In this document: piece by piece, positions 43,885-52,651 of the stretch
Position numbering within the stretch: the stretch's first letter is position 1
Layout of the letters: each line of letters opens with the position of its first letter
Assembly: GCA_902789345.1 (NCBI GenBank)
Contig: CADANT010000003.1
Location: 47,803-111,802 of the forward strand
DNA from: an uncultured Ruminococcus sp.
GTDB taxonomy: Bacteria > Bacillota > Clostridia > Oscillospirales > Acutalibacteraceae
DNA: 64,000 nucleotides
Direction: 5' to 3'
Position numbers and translations under genes: made by a program
Notes under the pieces: model-generated
What the model was told of the DNA's origin: nothing
Seen by the model: only the letters and a program-made list of their open reading frames with translations
Databases searched by the model: none

Positions 43885-44295
43885 TTATATTACTATACCG
43901 TTACAATGGTCAATTTCGTGCTGGATTATCTCTGCTGTAAATCCGCTGAATTCAGCTGTAAGTTCCTTAAAATCTTTATTCTGATATTTCACGGTAATAA
44001 CCTCATACCGTGTAACCGCTCTTTCACCCTCAAGTGACAAACAGCTTTCAGAAGCAGTATATGGCTTTTGCTTTTGGATTATTACAGGGTTAAGCATTGT
44101 ACAACAAACATTGTCTGCAAAAAATGTAATTATGTTTTTTCTAACGCCTATCATATTAGCCGCCAAGCCAACGCACCTATAGGCGTTTGCCTTTAGTGTG
44201 TCCTCTAAATTCTTAGCTGTTTGCAAATCCTTTTTAGTTGCAGGTAATGACTTTTGTGCTAAAAACAAAGGGTCCTTTACAATTTCCTTAACCAT
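43885..44295 (-). CDS. Peptide deformylase-like protein with altered motif I
   Basis: 136 residues, a compact deformylase fold. Motif II ESCLSLEG and motif III QHEIDHCNG are intact, giving the Cys/His/His metal ligands and catalytic Glu. Motif I reads GLAANMIGVRKN where the canonical sequence is G-Phi-G-Phi-AAxQ, so the usual Gln is replaced (Met). That places it in the divergent deformylase-like group, whose activity may be reduced or on other substrates. Located 25 bases after an unknown gene. Confidence 0.82.
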   Translation of the reverse strand: MVKEIVKDPLFLAQKSLPATKKDLQTAKNLEDTLKANAYRCVGLAANMIGVRKNIITFFADNVCCTMLNPVIIQKQKPYTASESCLSLEGERAVTRYEVITVKYQNKDFKELTAEFSGFTAEIIQHEIDHCNGIVI

Positions 44296-44320
44296 TATTT
44301 TCTCCTTTTACATAAAATCG

Positions 44321-44680
44321 TTATGCCGCTCTTGAGCAGTCCTCATCTGCAATATTCCTTTTAACCGCCTGTGTGCGTTCAATGCTGACAGGCTCTAACA
44401 AAACCAAAAAGCTCTTAACCTTTTTAGCGTGCTTATTTTTCTTTACAGCATTCTTTTTAACTTTAATGCATTGTTTTGCGTAAGCCTTACTGTAGGCAAG
44501 CATATTTTTCTCGGTTTTTGTTGCGGTAGAAATATCCACAAAAAGCATTACGGCAACCACAGCAGTATAAAATATAAATTTAATTTTATCCTCAAGTATG
44601 CACATAAGCTCGCTGCTTATAAGCCACATAATTCTTCTGACAGCCATAAGAACTAAAAATAACAAACATAAATTAATCAT
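44321..44680 (-). CDS. Hypothetical membrane-anchored protein with basic tail
   Basis: 119 residues, not recognised. The N-terminal ~50 residues hold two hydrophobic segments (MINLCLLFLVLMAVRRIMWLI and KFIFYTAVVAVMLFVDIS). The remainder is strongly basic (KQCIKVKKNAVKKNKHAKKVK), ending in an acidic/Cys tail. A clear AAGGAGATG lies before the ATG, and TATAAT (plus 44705-44710, minus strand) lies just upstream, so expression is likely. 25 bases before the deformylase-like gene, hence probably one transcript. Confidence 0.6.
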   Translation of the reverse strand: MINLCLLFLVLMAVRRIMWLISSELMCILEDKIKFIFYTAVVAVMLFVDISTATKTEKNMLAYSKAYAKQCIKVKKNAVKKNKHAKKVKSFLVLLEPVSIERTQAVKRNIADEDCSRAA

Positions 44681-44839
44681 ACTTAAACATCTCCTTTAGT
44701 TTCCATTATACCGAAAACTGTGTCCCATAATTGGTACAGACTTAAGTATGATTATTTCATTAATTAAAAAATTAAATACAAGAAATTGCCTAATTCTGCC
44801 TTTGCTATCGTGCGTTTAATTTTTTATTTACTCTTATGA

Positions 44840-45856
44840 TTATTTTCTGTACAGCTTGTTAATTTTCCTAATTGTTGCTTTAAATTCCTTTACAACAGCC
44901 TTTGGCGAAACAATTTCAACTAAATCCCCCAAGCCGAATATCCAGCCAAAAAATTGCTGACTTGTATAAACGCTTACAGTTATATTGCTGTGAGTATCGT
45001 CTGCTTTAGTAATGTGGTAGTCACTGCCAAAGCGGTCTATTATTACACCTATAAGTGAATTGTCAATTTTCAGGATTACCTCTTTTGGGGCATCGCCGCC
45101 AAACATACCAAAGGTCTTTTTAGTATATGTAGAAACATCAAAGTCCTTAAAGGCTTCACTGCCCAAGCGCTCCTGCGGAAGTACAACAGCATTTTTTATC
45201 TTGTCTACTCTGTAGTGCTTTATTTTTTTAGCATCAGCATCATATGCAACAAGGTAATATTTTTCATCATTCCACAGCATACACCAAGGGCTTACAGTAT
45301 AAAGCTTACCGTCATATTTAGGCTTTTCAATTACCTTTTTATAGCCGTTAAACTCCACAAACCACTGGTAATAGTTAAAGCATATCTGTTTTTCGTCTTG
45401 AATTGCACGGTAAATTTGGTCTATGCTTATGTAAATACTTTCGTTGTCTGTTTTTGAACGCTTTTCAATAAACACTGTACGCTGGAGCTTTTTTGCCTCG
45501 TAAATACTTACTTCCTTCTCCAGCTTTTTTATAAGCTCGTTGGATTTCTTTTTTGTAATAAACCTTGTAGACTGTATAGCATCTACCATTAGCTTAACCT
45601 CTGCAAGCTGATATTTTCTGCCGGCTATTACTCTGTATTCGTACCTGTTGCCCACCCGCACATTTCCAACTTCAAAATCCATTTGATCCAGTGCAGACAG
45701 GTCGGCATACAGACTTTTTCGTTCTGATGTAATACCGTATCTTTTAAGCTCCTCCACAATTTCAGAAATAGTCAAACCATGGTCATCATCAGTTTTATCA
45801 AGAAGAATTTTTCTTAAATAAAAAAGCTTAAGTCTCTGACTTGTGTCCCTTGCCAT
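44840..45856 (-). CDS. WYL-domain transcriptional regulator
   Basis: 338 residues: an N-terminal DeoR-like winged helix (~1-60: LKLFYLRKILLDKTDDDHGLTISEIVEELKRYGI) and a WYL domain with WCMLWNDEKYYLVAYDADAKKIKHYRVDKI, followed by a WCX-like C-terminal extension ending VVKEFKATIRKINKLYRK. WYL domains bind nucleotides or nucleic acid and often regulate DNA-damage or phage-defence genes. No such target is adjacent. The ATG follows AGGGGTGAC. Confidence 0.88.
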   Translation of the reverse strand: MARDTSQRLKLFYLRKILLDKTDDDHGLTISEIVEELKRYGITSERKSLYADLSALDQMDFEVGNVRVGNRYEYRVIAGRKYQLAEVKLMVDAIQSTRFITKKKSNELIKKLEKEVSIYEAKKLQRTVFIEKRSKTDNESIYISIDQIYRAIQDEKQICFNYYQWFVEFNGYKKVIEKPKYDGKLYTVSPWCMLWNDEKYYLVAYDADAKKIKHYRVDKIKNAVVLPQERLGSEAFKDFDVSTYTKKTFGMFGGDAPKEVILKIDNSLIGVIIDRFGSDYHITKADDTHSNITVSVYTSQQFFGWIFGLGDLVEIVSPKAVVKEFKATIRKINKLYRK

Positions 45857-45962
45857 ACAGTCACCCCTATAAAATATCTATCCTTAATTAACAACCCAAA
45901 ATATAAAACAAAAATCACATTGGGCATGAGTATATTTTTGCACACCCACGCCCTGCTTATAG

Positions 45963-45995
45963 TTTTGCGCTGTCACAAATATAGGACAGCGCAAA
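45963..45995. terminator. Perfect hairpin after the ABC-F gene
   Basis: 12-bp stem TTTTGCGCTGTC (45963-45974) / GACAGCGCAAAA (45984-45995) immediately past the ABC-F stop. The U tract is missing; a second imperfect stem (GGGCATGAGT/ACCCACGCCC region, ~45923-45954) lies beyond, which may complete termination. Confidence 0.5.
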
Positions 45996-46008
45996 ACAGC
46001 ATAATAAA

Positions 46009-47613
46009 TTACTCTCTTATTAAATTGTTTGCAGCCAAATATTCATCATAGCCCGAAGTAATATCCTTTATGCCATCCTCTTGAATGAAAATAATACGGT
46101 TTGCCACCGTTGAAATAAACTCGTGGTCGTGCGAAGTAAACAATACGATACCCGGGAAGTTTGCCAAGCCCTTGTTTACTGCTGTAATAGACTCAAGGTC
46201 CAGGTGGTTGGTAGGCTGGTCAAGCACAAGAACATTTGCACCGCCCATCATCATTTTTGAAAGCATACAACGAACCTTTTCACCACCGCTAAGCACCTTA
46301 ACAGGCTTAAATACATCTTCACCGCTAAATAGCATTCTGCCTAAGAAGCCGCGCAAATATGTTTCTGTATGGTCGGCGCCGTTGTTGTACTGCTCCAGCC
46401 AGTTTAAAATAGAGTCGTCACAATCGTTAAAGAACTCTGAATTGTCCTTTGGGAAATACGATGTGCTTGTGCTTACGCCCCACTTAAATGTGCCTGAGTC
46501 CTGTGTGTCCTTTTCCATTAAAATTTCAAACAGGGCCGTAACAGAGGTTTCTTTGTCGCTGATAAAGGCAATTTTGTCGCCACGCTCAACTCTAAAGGAA
46601 ACATTCTTTAATACATCTTCACCGTCAATTTTCTTACAAAGTCCCTCTACAGCAAGAATCTCCTTGCCTACCTCTCTGTCTTGTGTAAAGCCTACAAACG
46701 GGTATCTGCGGCTTGAGGCCGGCATTTCTTCAACTGTCAGCTTGTCAAGCAGCTTTCTTCTGGAGGTAGCCTGCTTTGACTTTGACTTATTGGCTGAGAA
46801 TCTTTGAATAAAACTTTGCAGTTCCTTAATTTTATCTTCATTTTTCTTGTTTTGCTGTTTTATCATAGCCTGTACCATTTGGCTTGACTCATACCAGAAC
46901 TCGTAGTTACCTACATACATTTTAATCTTACCGTAGTCAATATCCACCATATGGGTACATACAGTATTAAGGAAATGTCTGTCATGGCTTACAACAATTA
47001 CAGTACCCTCGTAATCCATCAGGAAATCCTCAAGCCATGAAATAGCCATAATGTCAAGGTTGTTTGTAGGCTCGTCCATCATAAGTATTTCCGGGTTTCC
47101 GAAAAGTGCCTGTGCAAGCAAAACCTTTACCTTCTCGTTACCTGTAAGGGTTGACATTTGTGAGTATAAAATATCCTCGGTTAGTCCCAAGCCCTGTATA
47201 AGCTTAGAGGCATCGCTTTCTGCCTCCCAACCGTCCATTTCGGCAAATTCCGCTTCCAGTTCACTGGCTCTTATGCCGTCTTCGTCGTTAAAATCCGGCT
47301 TTGAGTACAGCTCATCTTTTTCTTTCATAATGTTATATAGCTTCATATTGCCCATTATAACCGTGTCCAAAACGGTGTACTGGTCATATGCAAAATGGTC
47401 CTGCTTCAGAACGCTCATACGCTCGCCGTCAGGAATAATTACATCGCCTGTAGTAGGCTCAAGTTCTCCTGTTAAAACCTTTAAAAATGTTGACTTACCT
47501 GCGCCGTTGGCACCAATTACACCGTAGCAATTACCAGGGGTAAATTTTAGGTCAACTTCCTTAAATAAATCTGTTCCGCTAAAATTAACGCTTACATTAG
47601 ATACTGTTATCAT
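46009..47613 (-). CDS. ABC-F ATPase (YkpA/YbiT type)
   Basis: Soluble protein with two ABC domains and no membrane segment: Walker A GVIGANGAGKSTFLKVLTGE, first signature LTGNEKVKVLLAQALF, DEPTNNLDIMAISWLEDFL, a lysine-rich interdomain linker (QQNKKNEDKIKELQSFIQRFSANKSKSKQ), second signature LSGGEKVRCMLSKMM and DQPTNHLDLESITAVN. ABC-F proteins act on the ribosome. The first-domain signature LTGN deviates from LSGG. ATG 47613 (AAAGGATG upstream) is preferred to the in-frame ATG three codons earlier. Confidence 0.92.
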   Translation of the reverse strand: MITVSNVSVNFSGTDLFKEVDLKFTPGNCYGVIGANGAGKSTFLKVLTGELEPTTGDVIIPDGERMSVLKQDHFAYDQYTVLDTVIMGNMKLYNIMKEKDELYSKPDFNDEDGIRASELEAEFAEMDGWEAESDASKLIQGLGLTEDILYSQMSTLTGNEKVKVLLAQALFGNPEILMMDEPTNNLDIMAISWLEDFLMDYEGTVIVVSHDRHFLNTVCTHMVDIDYGKIKMYVGNYEFWYESSQMVQAMIKQQNKKNEDKIKELQSFIQRFSANKSKSKQATSRRKLLDKLTVEEMPASSRRYPFVGFTQDREVGKEILAVEGLCKKIDGEDVLKNVSFRVERGDKIAFISDKETSVTALFEILMEKDTQDSGTFKWGVSTSTSYFPKDNSEFFNDCDDSILNWLEQYNNGADHTETYLRGFLGRMLFSGEDVFKPVKVLSGGEKVRCMLSKMMMGGANVLVLDQPTNHLDLESITAVNKGLANFPGIVLFTSHDHEFISTVANRIIFIQEDGIKDITSGYDEYLAANNLIRE

Positions 47614-47671
47614 TGTATACATCCTTTTTCATTTATTTATGCAGTAGGTCTGCAATTTTCTTATGAATATT

Positions 47672-47700
47672 ATTATATCATTTATTTCCATACTGTACAA
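47672..47700 (-). promoter_or_regulatory. Promoter of the ABC-F gene
   Basis: Minus strand: TTGTAC (plus 47695-47700), a 17-base spacer, TATAAT (plus 47672-47677). Confidence 0.65.
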
Positions 47701-47918
47701 CCAAATATTAAAACTTATGGAAAAAACACCTATAATTAATTCAGCAGCTTCTTTACAGTCTGTACACCATAGGTAATGAGGCTGTAAATACTGTGTTTTT
47801 TTAATAAAGCATTAAAATTTCAGCACAATAACTCATATTAGTTATATGTATAACTTTACTAAATTTATAATTCTATTTTCAGTAAAACTGTAACAGTAAT
47901 CGAATTTTAAATAATTAT
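47701..47918. other. Divergent intergenic region
   Basis: AT-rich spacer. A TTTACAG...CTGTAAA pair (~47750-47800) is the only internal symmetry; no gene supported. Confidence 0.35.
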
Positions 47919-47948
47919 TTGACAACTGTATTTTAAAGATTATATAAT
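47919..47948 (+). promoter_or_regulatory. Promoter of the histone-like gene
   Basis: TTGACA (47919-47924), an 18-base spacer, TATAAT (47943-47948). Strong consensus suggests high expression, with a ~75-base leader. Confidence 0.8.
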
Positions 47949-48031
47949 GTGTTTGTAAGCTTCATACAGGTAGATGTGTGGGGTGTTTTTAAGGAATTAT
48001 TTCACTTTTATTGAAAGAAGGTATTTTTTTA

Positions 48032-48691
48032 ATGGCAACAACAAAGAAAACTACTGCTAAAAAAACTACAACTGCAAAAACTGCAGAGAAGGCAGCAGAT
48101 ACAACAACTGCCGCAGCTAAAAAGGCTGCTGCAACACCTAGCACAACAGCAACTGCAAAGACTGCTGCAACACCTAGCACAACAGCGACAAAGGCTGCAG
48201 ATAAAGTTGAAGAGGCAAAGGCTGTAGTTGAGAAAAAGGTTGAGGAAACAAAGGCAGCTGTTGAAAAGAAAGCAGAAAAGGCTGTAGCTGCTGTAGAAAA
48301 GAAGGCAGAGGAAGTAAAGACTGCCGTTGAGAAGAAAGCAGAGGAAGTAAAGGCTGCTGCTAAGGCTGCAGAAAAGCCTGTAAAGGAAGCCGTTGCTAAG
48401 GTTGCAGAAGAGCCTGTAAAGAAAGCCGCTGCTAAAAAGCCGGCAGCTAAGAAAACAACTACAAGAAAAACTACTAAGAAGGCTGTTGAGCCTACTGTTG
48501 AGTTCGTTATACAGTACGACGACGGCGAAGAAAAATATTCTGACATAGTCGAAAACGCAAAGAAAACATACCTTGCTGACAACGAAGATGCTGAAATTAA
48601 GGATATTAAGGTTTACCTAAAGCCTGTTGACAAGAAGGCTTACTGTGTAGTAAACGGTACAGATGAGTTTGAAATGGATGTTTATTTCTAA
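48032..48691 (+). CDS. Histone-H1-like Lys/Ala-rich protein with C-terminal DUF6465-type domain
   Basis: 219 residues. Residues ~1-150 are almost only Ala, Lys, Thr, Glu and Pro, with repeated AVEKKAEEVK-type units and KKPAAKKTTTRKTTKK tails like bacterial H1 proteins. The C-terminal ~65 residues (VEFVIQYDDGEEKYSDIVENAKKTYL to the end) form a compact acidic domain found in Clostridia proteins annotated DUF6465. Likely nucleoid- or envelope-polymer-associated through the basic repeats; not proven. ATG 48032 has AAGAAGGT upstream; the TTG at 48011 is less likely. Confidence 0.75.
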   Translation: MATTKKTTAKKTTTAKTAEKAADTTTAAAKKAAATPSTTATAKTAATPSTTATKAADKVEEAKAVVEKKVEETKAAVEKKAEKAVAAVEKKAEEVKTAVEKKAEEVKAAAKAAEKPVKEAVAKVAEEPVKKAAAKKPAAKKTTTRKTTKKAVEPTVEFVIQYDDGEEKYSDIVENAKKTYLADNEDAEIKDIKVYLKPVDKKAYCVVNGTDEFEMDVYF

Positions 48692-48716
48692 TTCTTCTAA
48701 AATTTACATATTGAAC

Positions 48717-48754
48717 CAAAGGTGACAAGCTGTATGCGGTTTGTCGCCTTTTTA
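48717..48754 (+). terminator. Terminator of the histone-like gene
   Basis: AAAGGTGACAA / TTGTCGCCTTT stem (one G-T wobble) followed by TTTTATTTTCC. Confidence 0.75.
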
Positions 48755-48807
48755 TTTTCCTTATTTTCTACACAATGCACTAAAGGGCTATAGGTTCATT
48801 TTGCAAA

Positions 48808-48850
48808 AAATCCGGAATTGCAGGCGCATAATACCCGCAATTCCGGATTT
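48808..48850 (-). terminator. Terminator of the small sorting-signal-like gene
   Basis: Perfect 14-bp stem AAATCCGGAATTGC (48808-48821) / GCAATTCCGGATTT (48837-48850). On the minus strand followed by TTTTGC. Confidence 0.85.
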
Positions 48851-48905
48851 TTATATAAGCTATAACACGCTGAAAAATTTATGGAATACTCCAGAAAAAT
48901 CATAC

Positions 48906-49103
48906 CTATTTTTTCCGTGAAAGAAATATTACAGCAACTACAGCCGCCACCATTACAATAGCTAAAATAACAATAACAATAGTCTTACTGTCTCCTGTGT
49001 TGCTCACTGCCCCACTGCTGTAAGCAAAGGCAGAAACCACAGACATTATAACAGTAATTGCCATAACAGCCAACGCAGAAATAAATTTTAAAAATCTGTT
49101 CAC
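48906..49103 (-). CDS. Small exported membrane protein with sorting-signal-like tail
   Basis: 65 residues: signal-like N-terminus (FLKFISALAVMAITVIMSVVSAFAYS), a ten-residue middle, SNTGDS, a hydrophobic segment (IVIVILAIVMVAAVVAVIFL) and SRKK. The tail layout (x-N-T-G-D, hydrophobic stretch, basic end) mimics an LPXTG-type signal, but the Leu-Pro is missing. GTG start with GAGGTGAG upstream. Function unknown. It may be a remnant of a larger surface protein or a genuine microprotein. Confidence 0.65.
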   Translation of the reverse strand: MNRFLKFISALAVMAITVIMSVVSAFAYSSGAVSNTGDSKTIVIVILAIVMVAAVVAVIFLSRKK

Positions 49104-49200
49104 AATACCTCACCTCGTTTCAAACAGAATTTAACTCATTTTTCTAAATAATTTTCAAAAATTCATTTAGATTATAACAAAAACGGGAAATATTGTAAAG

Positions 49201-52200
49201 CTAATTAAATATCTGCGTCAGCACCTTTAAAGGCGGTGTATATTTTTTAATTTTAACCTGAATATGAGGCTTGCCGTCTAGCTTTAAAACCGCCTGACCT
49301 GTTAGCTTGTCAAGCAAATCTGCCACCTTTTTGGTACGCACATCAGTCAGGAATAACAGCATTGAAGTATCCAGCTGTTTAATTTCGTATATTCCGTATG
49401 ATGAGGCTGTATTTCTTATGAGAGCCACCTCAATTAGTCCCATAACCGCTTGCGGAACATCACCAAACCTGTCTATAAGCTCATCAATTACATCGTCGGC
49501 ATCCTCTTTGGTGCGAATATCTGCAATACGGCGGTACATAGCAATTCGTAATTTCAGTGAAGATATATAATCCTCCGGTATATATGCCGGAATAGGAACA
49601 TCAATGGAGCACTCTATATCCTCAGGCAGAGTTTCCTCTCCCCTTTCTTCACGAATAGCCTCGTTTAGAAGCTTTAGGTACATATCGTAACCTACTATTT
49701 CCATATGACCGTGCTGTTGTGCACCAAGCACATTGCCTGCACCACGAATTTCAAGGTCACGCATTGCTATTTTAAATCCACTGCCAAACTCGGTAAATTC
49801 CTCTATAGCCGCCAAACGCTTTGCCGAAACCTCGGTAAGAACCTTCATAGGTCTAAAGGTGAAATAAGCGTAGGCTCTTCTTGACGACCTGCCTACCCTG
49901 CCCCTTAGCTGGTGTAGCTGTGACAATCCCATATAGTCGGCATTGTCAATAATAAGAGTATTGGCATTTGGTATATCTACGCCTGTTTCAATAATTGTAG
50001 TACATACAAGTACATTTATTTCCTGCTCAAGCATTTGCCGCCAAACCTCAGACAACTGCTGTTCGCTCATTTTACCGTGGCCTACCCCTACCTTAGCCTC
50101 GGGTATGCCCTCCATTATATCATAAGCACAGCGCTCTATAGTGTCTACACTGTTATGCAAATAGAACACCTGTCCGCCTCGTCTAAGCTCACGGCGAATA
50201 GCGTCAAAAATAACCTCTCGGTCATACTCCATTACATATGTCTGTACAGGCTGTCTGTCCTGGGGTGCTTCCTCCAAAACAGACATATCTCTAATGCCGC
50301 TCATAGCCATATTCAATGTTCGTGGAATTGGCGTTGCAGAAAGTGTAAGAACATCTATATTTTTACACATTTCCTTAAATTTTTCTTTTTGAGCAACACC
50401 GAAGCGCTGTTCCTCATCTATAATAACCAACCCTAAGTCTCTAAACTGAATGTCCTTTGATATTAAGCGGTGGGTACCTATTACCATATCTACCTCACCA
50501 CGCTTTAAAGCCTTTATTACTTCGTTTTGCTGTGCGGCGGTTCTAAACCTGGAAAGCAGCTCTATTTTCACCGGAAAACCTTCAAATCTTCTTAGAGCCG
50601 TTTGGTAGTGCTGCCACGCCAAAATGGTCGTAGGGCAAAGCAGTGCACACTGCTTTGAATCTGCCACACATTTAAAAGCGGCACGAAGTGCAACCTCTGT
50701 TTTGCCAAAGCCAACATCACCGCACAAAAGTCTGTCCATTGGTGCGGTGCGTTCCATATCGCTTGTAATTTCGTCAATACAGCGCAGCTGGTCGCTTGTT
50801 TCCTCATATTCAAAGTGTGACGCAAAATCGTGGTGCCATTCGCTGTCCGGTGAAAAAGCATAGCCCTTTGCGTTCATTCTTTCGGCATACAGCTTTGTAA
50901 GCTCGTGTGCAATATCCTTTACCGCACTTCTAACCCTAGACTTAGCCTTTGCCCAGTCGGTACCGCCAAGTTTACTTAGCTTTACCCGGTTATCCTCTTT
51001 TGGGCCTATATATTTAGACACCATATCAAGCTGAGTAACAGGCACATACAGCTCGTCGTCTTTGGCATAAAGAATAGTAATGTAATCCTTAATAATGCCG
51101 TCCTTTTCAATTTTATTTATCCCCTTGTACACACCAATACCAAACTTTGTGTGTACAACATAGTCGCCTATGCTAAGCTCCTCAAGCGAATAAACCTGCT
51201 GCGCGTTTTTAGGCCTTTTAGGCTTTTTCCTTTGCGGGGCAAATACTATTCCATGGGTAATCAGCTTAAAGCCTACAGATGGGTATTCAAAGCCTGCTGA
51301 CAGTGCCCCCTCCATAACATATATGGTGTTTAGCAACGGATTTTCAATATCCTTTACAAATACAGCCGGGTAATTGTCGTCTTTTAGCTGCTGCTCCAAA
51401 GACGCCGCACTTTTAGCCGTACCTGCAAGAATAACCGTCGTCATACTGCTGTTAAAGTCCATATCAAGGTCTTCTTTTAGCACCTTGTATGAACCACTCC
51501 ACAAGGACAGCTGTTTTGCAGTAAAGCTAATAAGCTCTTTTAACTGAAAATCATAGGAACCGTGTGTAAAGTTATCCAAAAATACTGTAGTACAACCGTG
51601 AAAATACTCCCACACATCATACTTCTCAATGCAGTAGGTTTCAAAGCCTTTGCAAAGTGTGCCTGTGGCAAAATCGTCTTTAATTTCAGCATTGTACTGG
51701 GAATAAAATGAGCTTTGCCTTGCCTTTACCTTTGTTTGTTCAGATATAAATACAATTCTGTTTTCTATATAATCAAGCAATGTTGCAGGCTTGTCGTAGA
51801 CCAAGCCGATAAACTTATCTATTGAGCCTACAGTAACTCCACTGCGCAGTGCGTCAGCCTCCGATTGCAGGGTTTCCTTTGCTTTGGCTGAGTTTTTACC
51901 TCGTAAAAGCTTTAGTTTATGCTCTATTTTGTCCGCCAAAGCTGTTTTGTCACTGACCAATACCTCTACCGACGGCGTAATGGTTATGCTTTCAACATAA
52001 TCTAAACGGCGTTGGGTTTGAATATCAAAAGTATTTATAGTGTCAATTTCGTCACCCCAAAATTCAATTCTTACAGGCTTTTCGCTGTCCGGCATAAATA
52101 AGTCTACTATACCGCCACGCTGTGCAAACTGACCTGCTCCCTCTACAATGTCACACCTTTCGTAGCCGTTAAGCACAAGTGTTTCCATAACACTTTCAAT

Positions 52201-52641
52201 AGAAATTTCGGTGCCGCTTTTTAGGGTGGCTGTTGCACGCATTAAAACTTCCTTTGGTATTGTAAACTGTGCCAGTGCGTCTATGGTAGTAATAACAACA
52301 TCAGCATCGTTTTCAAGTATTTTACAAAGCACCTTAATTCTTTGGTGCTCATACTCTCTTGATTTACTTTTTATATCTCTAAATATAAAATCCCTCATAG
52401 GGTAGATATAAGCGCTTTTACCCATTGCGGTTATGTCCGACGAAAGCACCTGGGCTTCGTGCTCGTCTGCAACAACCACAAATGCTCCCATTTTCTTGGA
52501 AAATGGGAGTGAATTAATTATGTGAGCCTTGTGTACCCCTGTAAGCCCTGTAACAGCTACAGCACACTGCCCTTTGTCAATTGCCTTTTTTAGGGTTTGG
52601 TACTCAGGTACTTTTTCTATTATATTGTCTAAAAATTTCAT
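49201..52641 (-). CDS. mfd: Transcription-repair coupling factor
   Basis: Removes stalled RNA polymerase and recruits UvrA. 1,146 residues from ATG 52641 (AAGGAGTG upstream; the longer frame is discarded). UvrB-like N-terminal module (GAGQFAQRGGIVDLFMPDSEKPVRIEFWGDEIDTI), RNA-polymerase-interaction domain (IGDYVVHTKFGIGVYKGI), RecG-like translocase (MDRLLCGDVGFGKTEVALRAAF, DEEQRFGVAQKEKFK, TLSATPIPRTLNMAM, GRVGRSSRRAYAYF), and a C-terminal TRCF domain. Ten bases after pth, so probably co-transcribed. Confidence 0.96.
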   Translation of the reverse strand: MKFLDNIIEKVPEYQTLKKAIDKGQCAVAVTGLTGVHKAHIINSLPFSKKMGAFVVVADEHEAQVLSSDITAMGKSAYIYPMRDFIFRDIKSKSREYEHQRIKVLCKILENDADVVITTIDALAQFTIPKEVLMRATATLKSGTEISIESVMETLVLNGYERCDIVEGAGQFAQRGGIVDLFMPDSEKPVRIEFWGDEIDTINTFDIQTQRRLDYVESITITPSVEVLVSDKTALADKIEHKLKLLRGKNSAKAKETLQSEADALRSGVTVGSIDKFIGLVYDKPATLLDYIENRIVFISEQTKVKARQSSFYSQYNAEIKDDFATGTLCKGFETYCIEKYDVWEYFHGCTTVFLDNFTHGSYDFQLKELISFTAKQLSLWSGSYKVLKEDLDMDFNSSMTTVILAGTAKSAASLEQQLKDDNYPAVFVKDIENPLLNTIYVMEGALSAGFEYPSVGFKLITHGIVFAPQRKKPKRPKNAQQVYSLEELSIGDYVVHTKFGIGVYKGINKIEKDGIIKDYITILYAKDDELYVPVTQLDMVSKYIGPKEDNRVKLSKLGGTDWAKAKSRVRSAVKDIAHELTKLYAERMNAKGYAFSPDSEWHHDFASHFEYEETSDQLRCIDEITSDMERTAPMDRLLCGDVGFGKTEVALRAAFKCVADSKQCALLCPTTILAWQHYQTALRRFEGFPVKIELLSRFRTAAQQNEVIKALKRGEVDMVIGTHRLISKDIQFRDLGLVIIDEEQRFGVAQKEKFKEMCKNIDVLTLSATPIPRTLNMAMSGIRDMSVLEEAPQDRQPVQTYVMEYDREVIFDAIRRELRRGGQVFYLHNSVDTIERCAYDIMEGIPEAKVGVGHGKMSEQQLSEVWRQMLEQEINVLVCTTIIETGVDIPNANTLIIDNADYMGLSQLHQLRGRVGRSSRRAYAYFTFRPMKVLTEVSAKRLAAIEEFTEFGSGFKIAMRDLEIRGAGNVLGAQQHGHMEIVGYDMYLKLLNEAIREERGEETLPEDIECSIDVPIPAYIPEDYISSLKLRIAMYRRIADIRTKEDADDVIDELIDRFGDVPQAVMGLIEVALIRNTASSYGIYEIKQLDTSMLLFLTDVRTKKVADLLDKLTGQAVLKLDGKPHIQVKIKKYTPPLKVLTQIFN

Positions 52642-52651
52642 TTTACACTCC

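Noticed and set aside
45963..45995. Functional intrinsic terminator
   Set aside because: The hairpin is perfect but lacks a U tract on either strand, so it is listed only with moderate confidence.
47989..48582. 197-codon minus-strand reading frame opposite the histone-like gene
   Set aside because: Ala/Phe/Val-rich antisense shadow of a low-complexity gene, with no Shine-Dalgarno and no domain.
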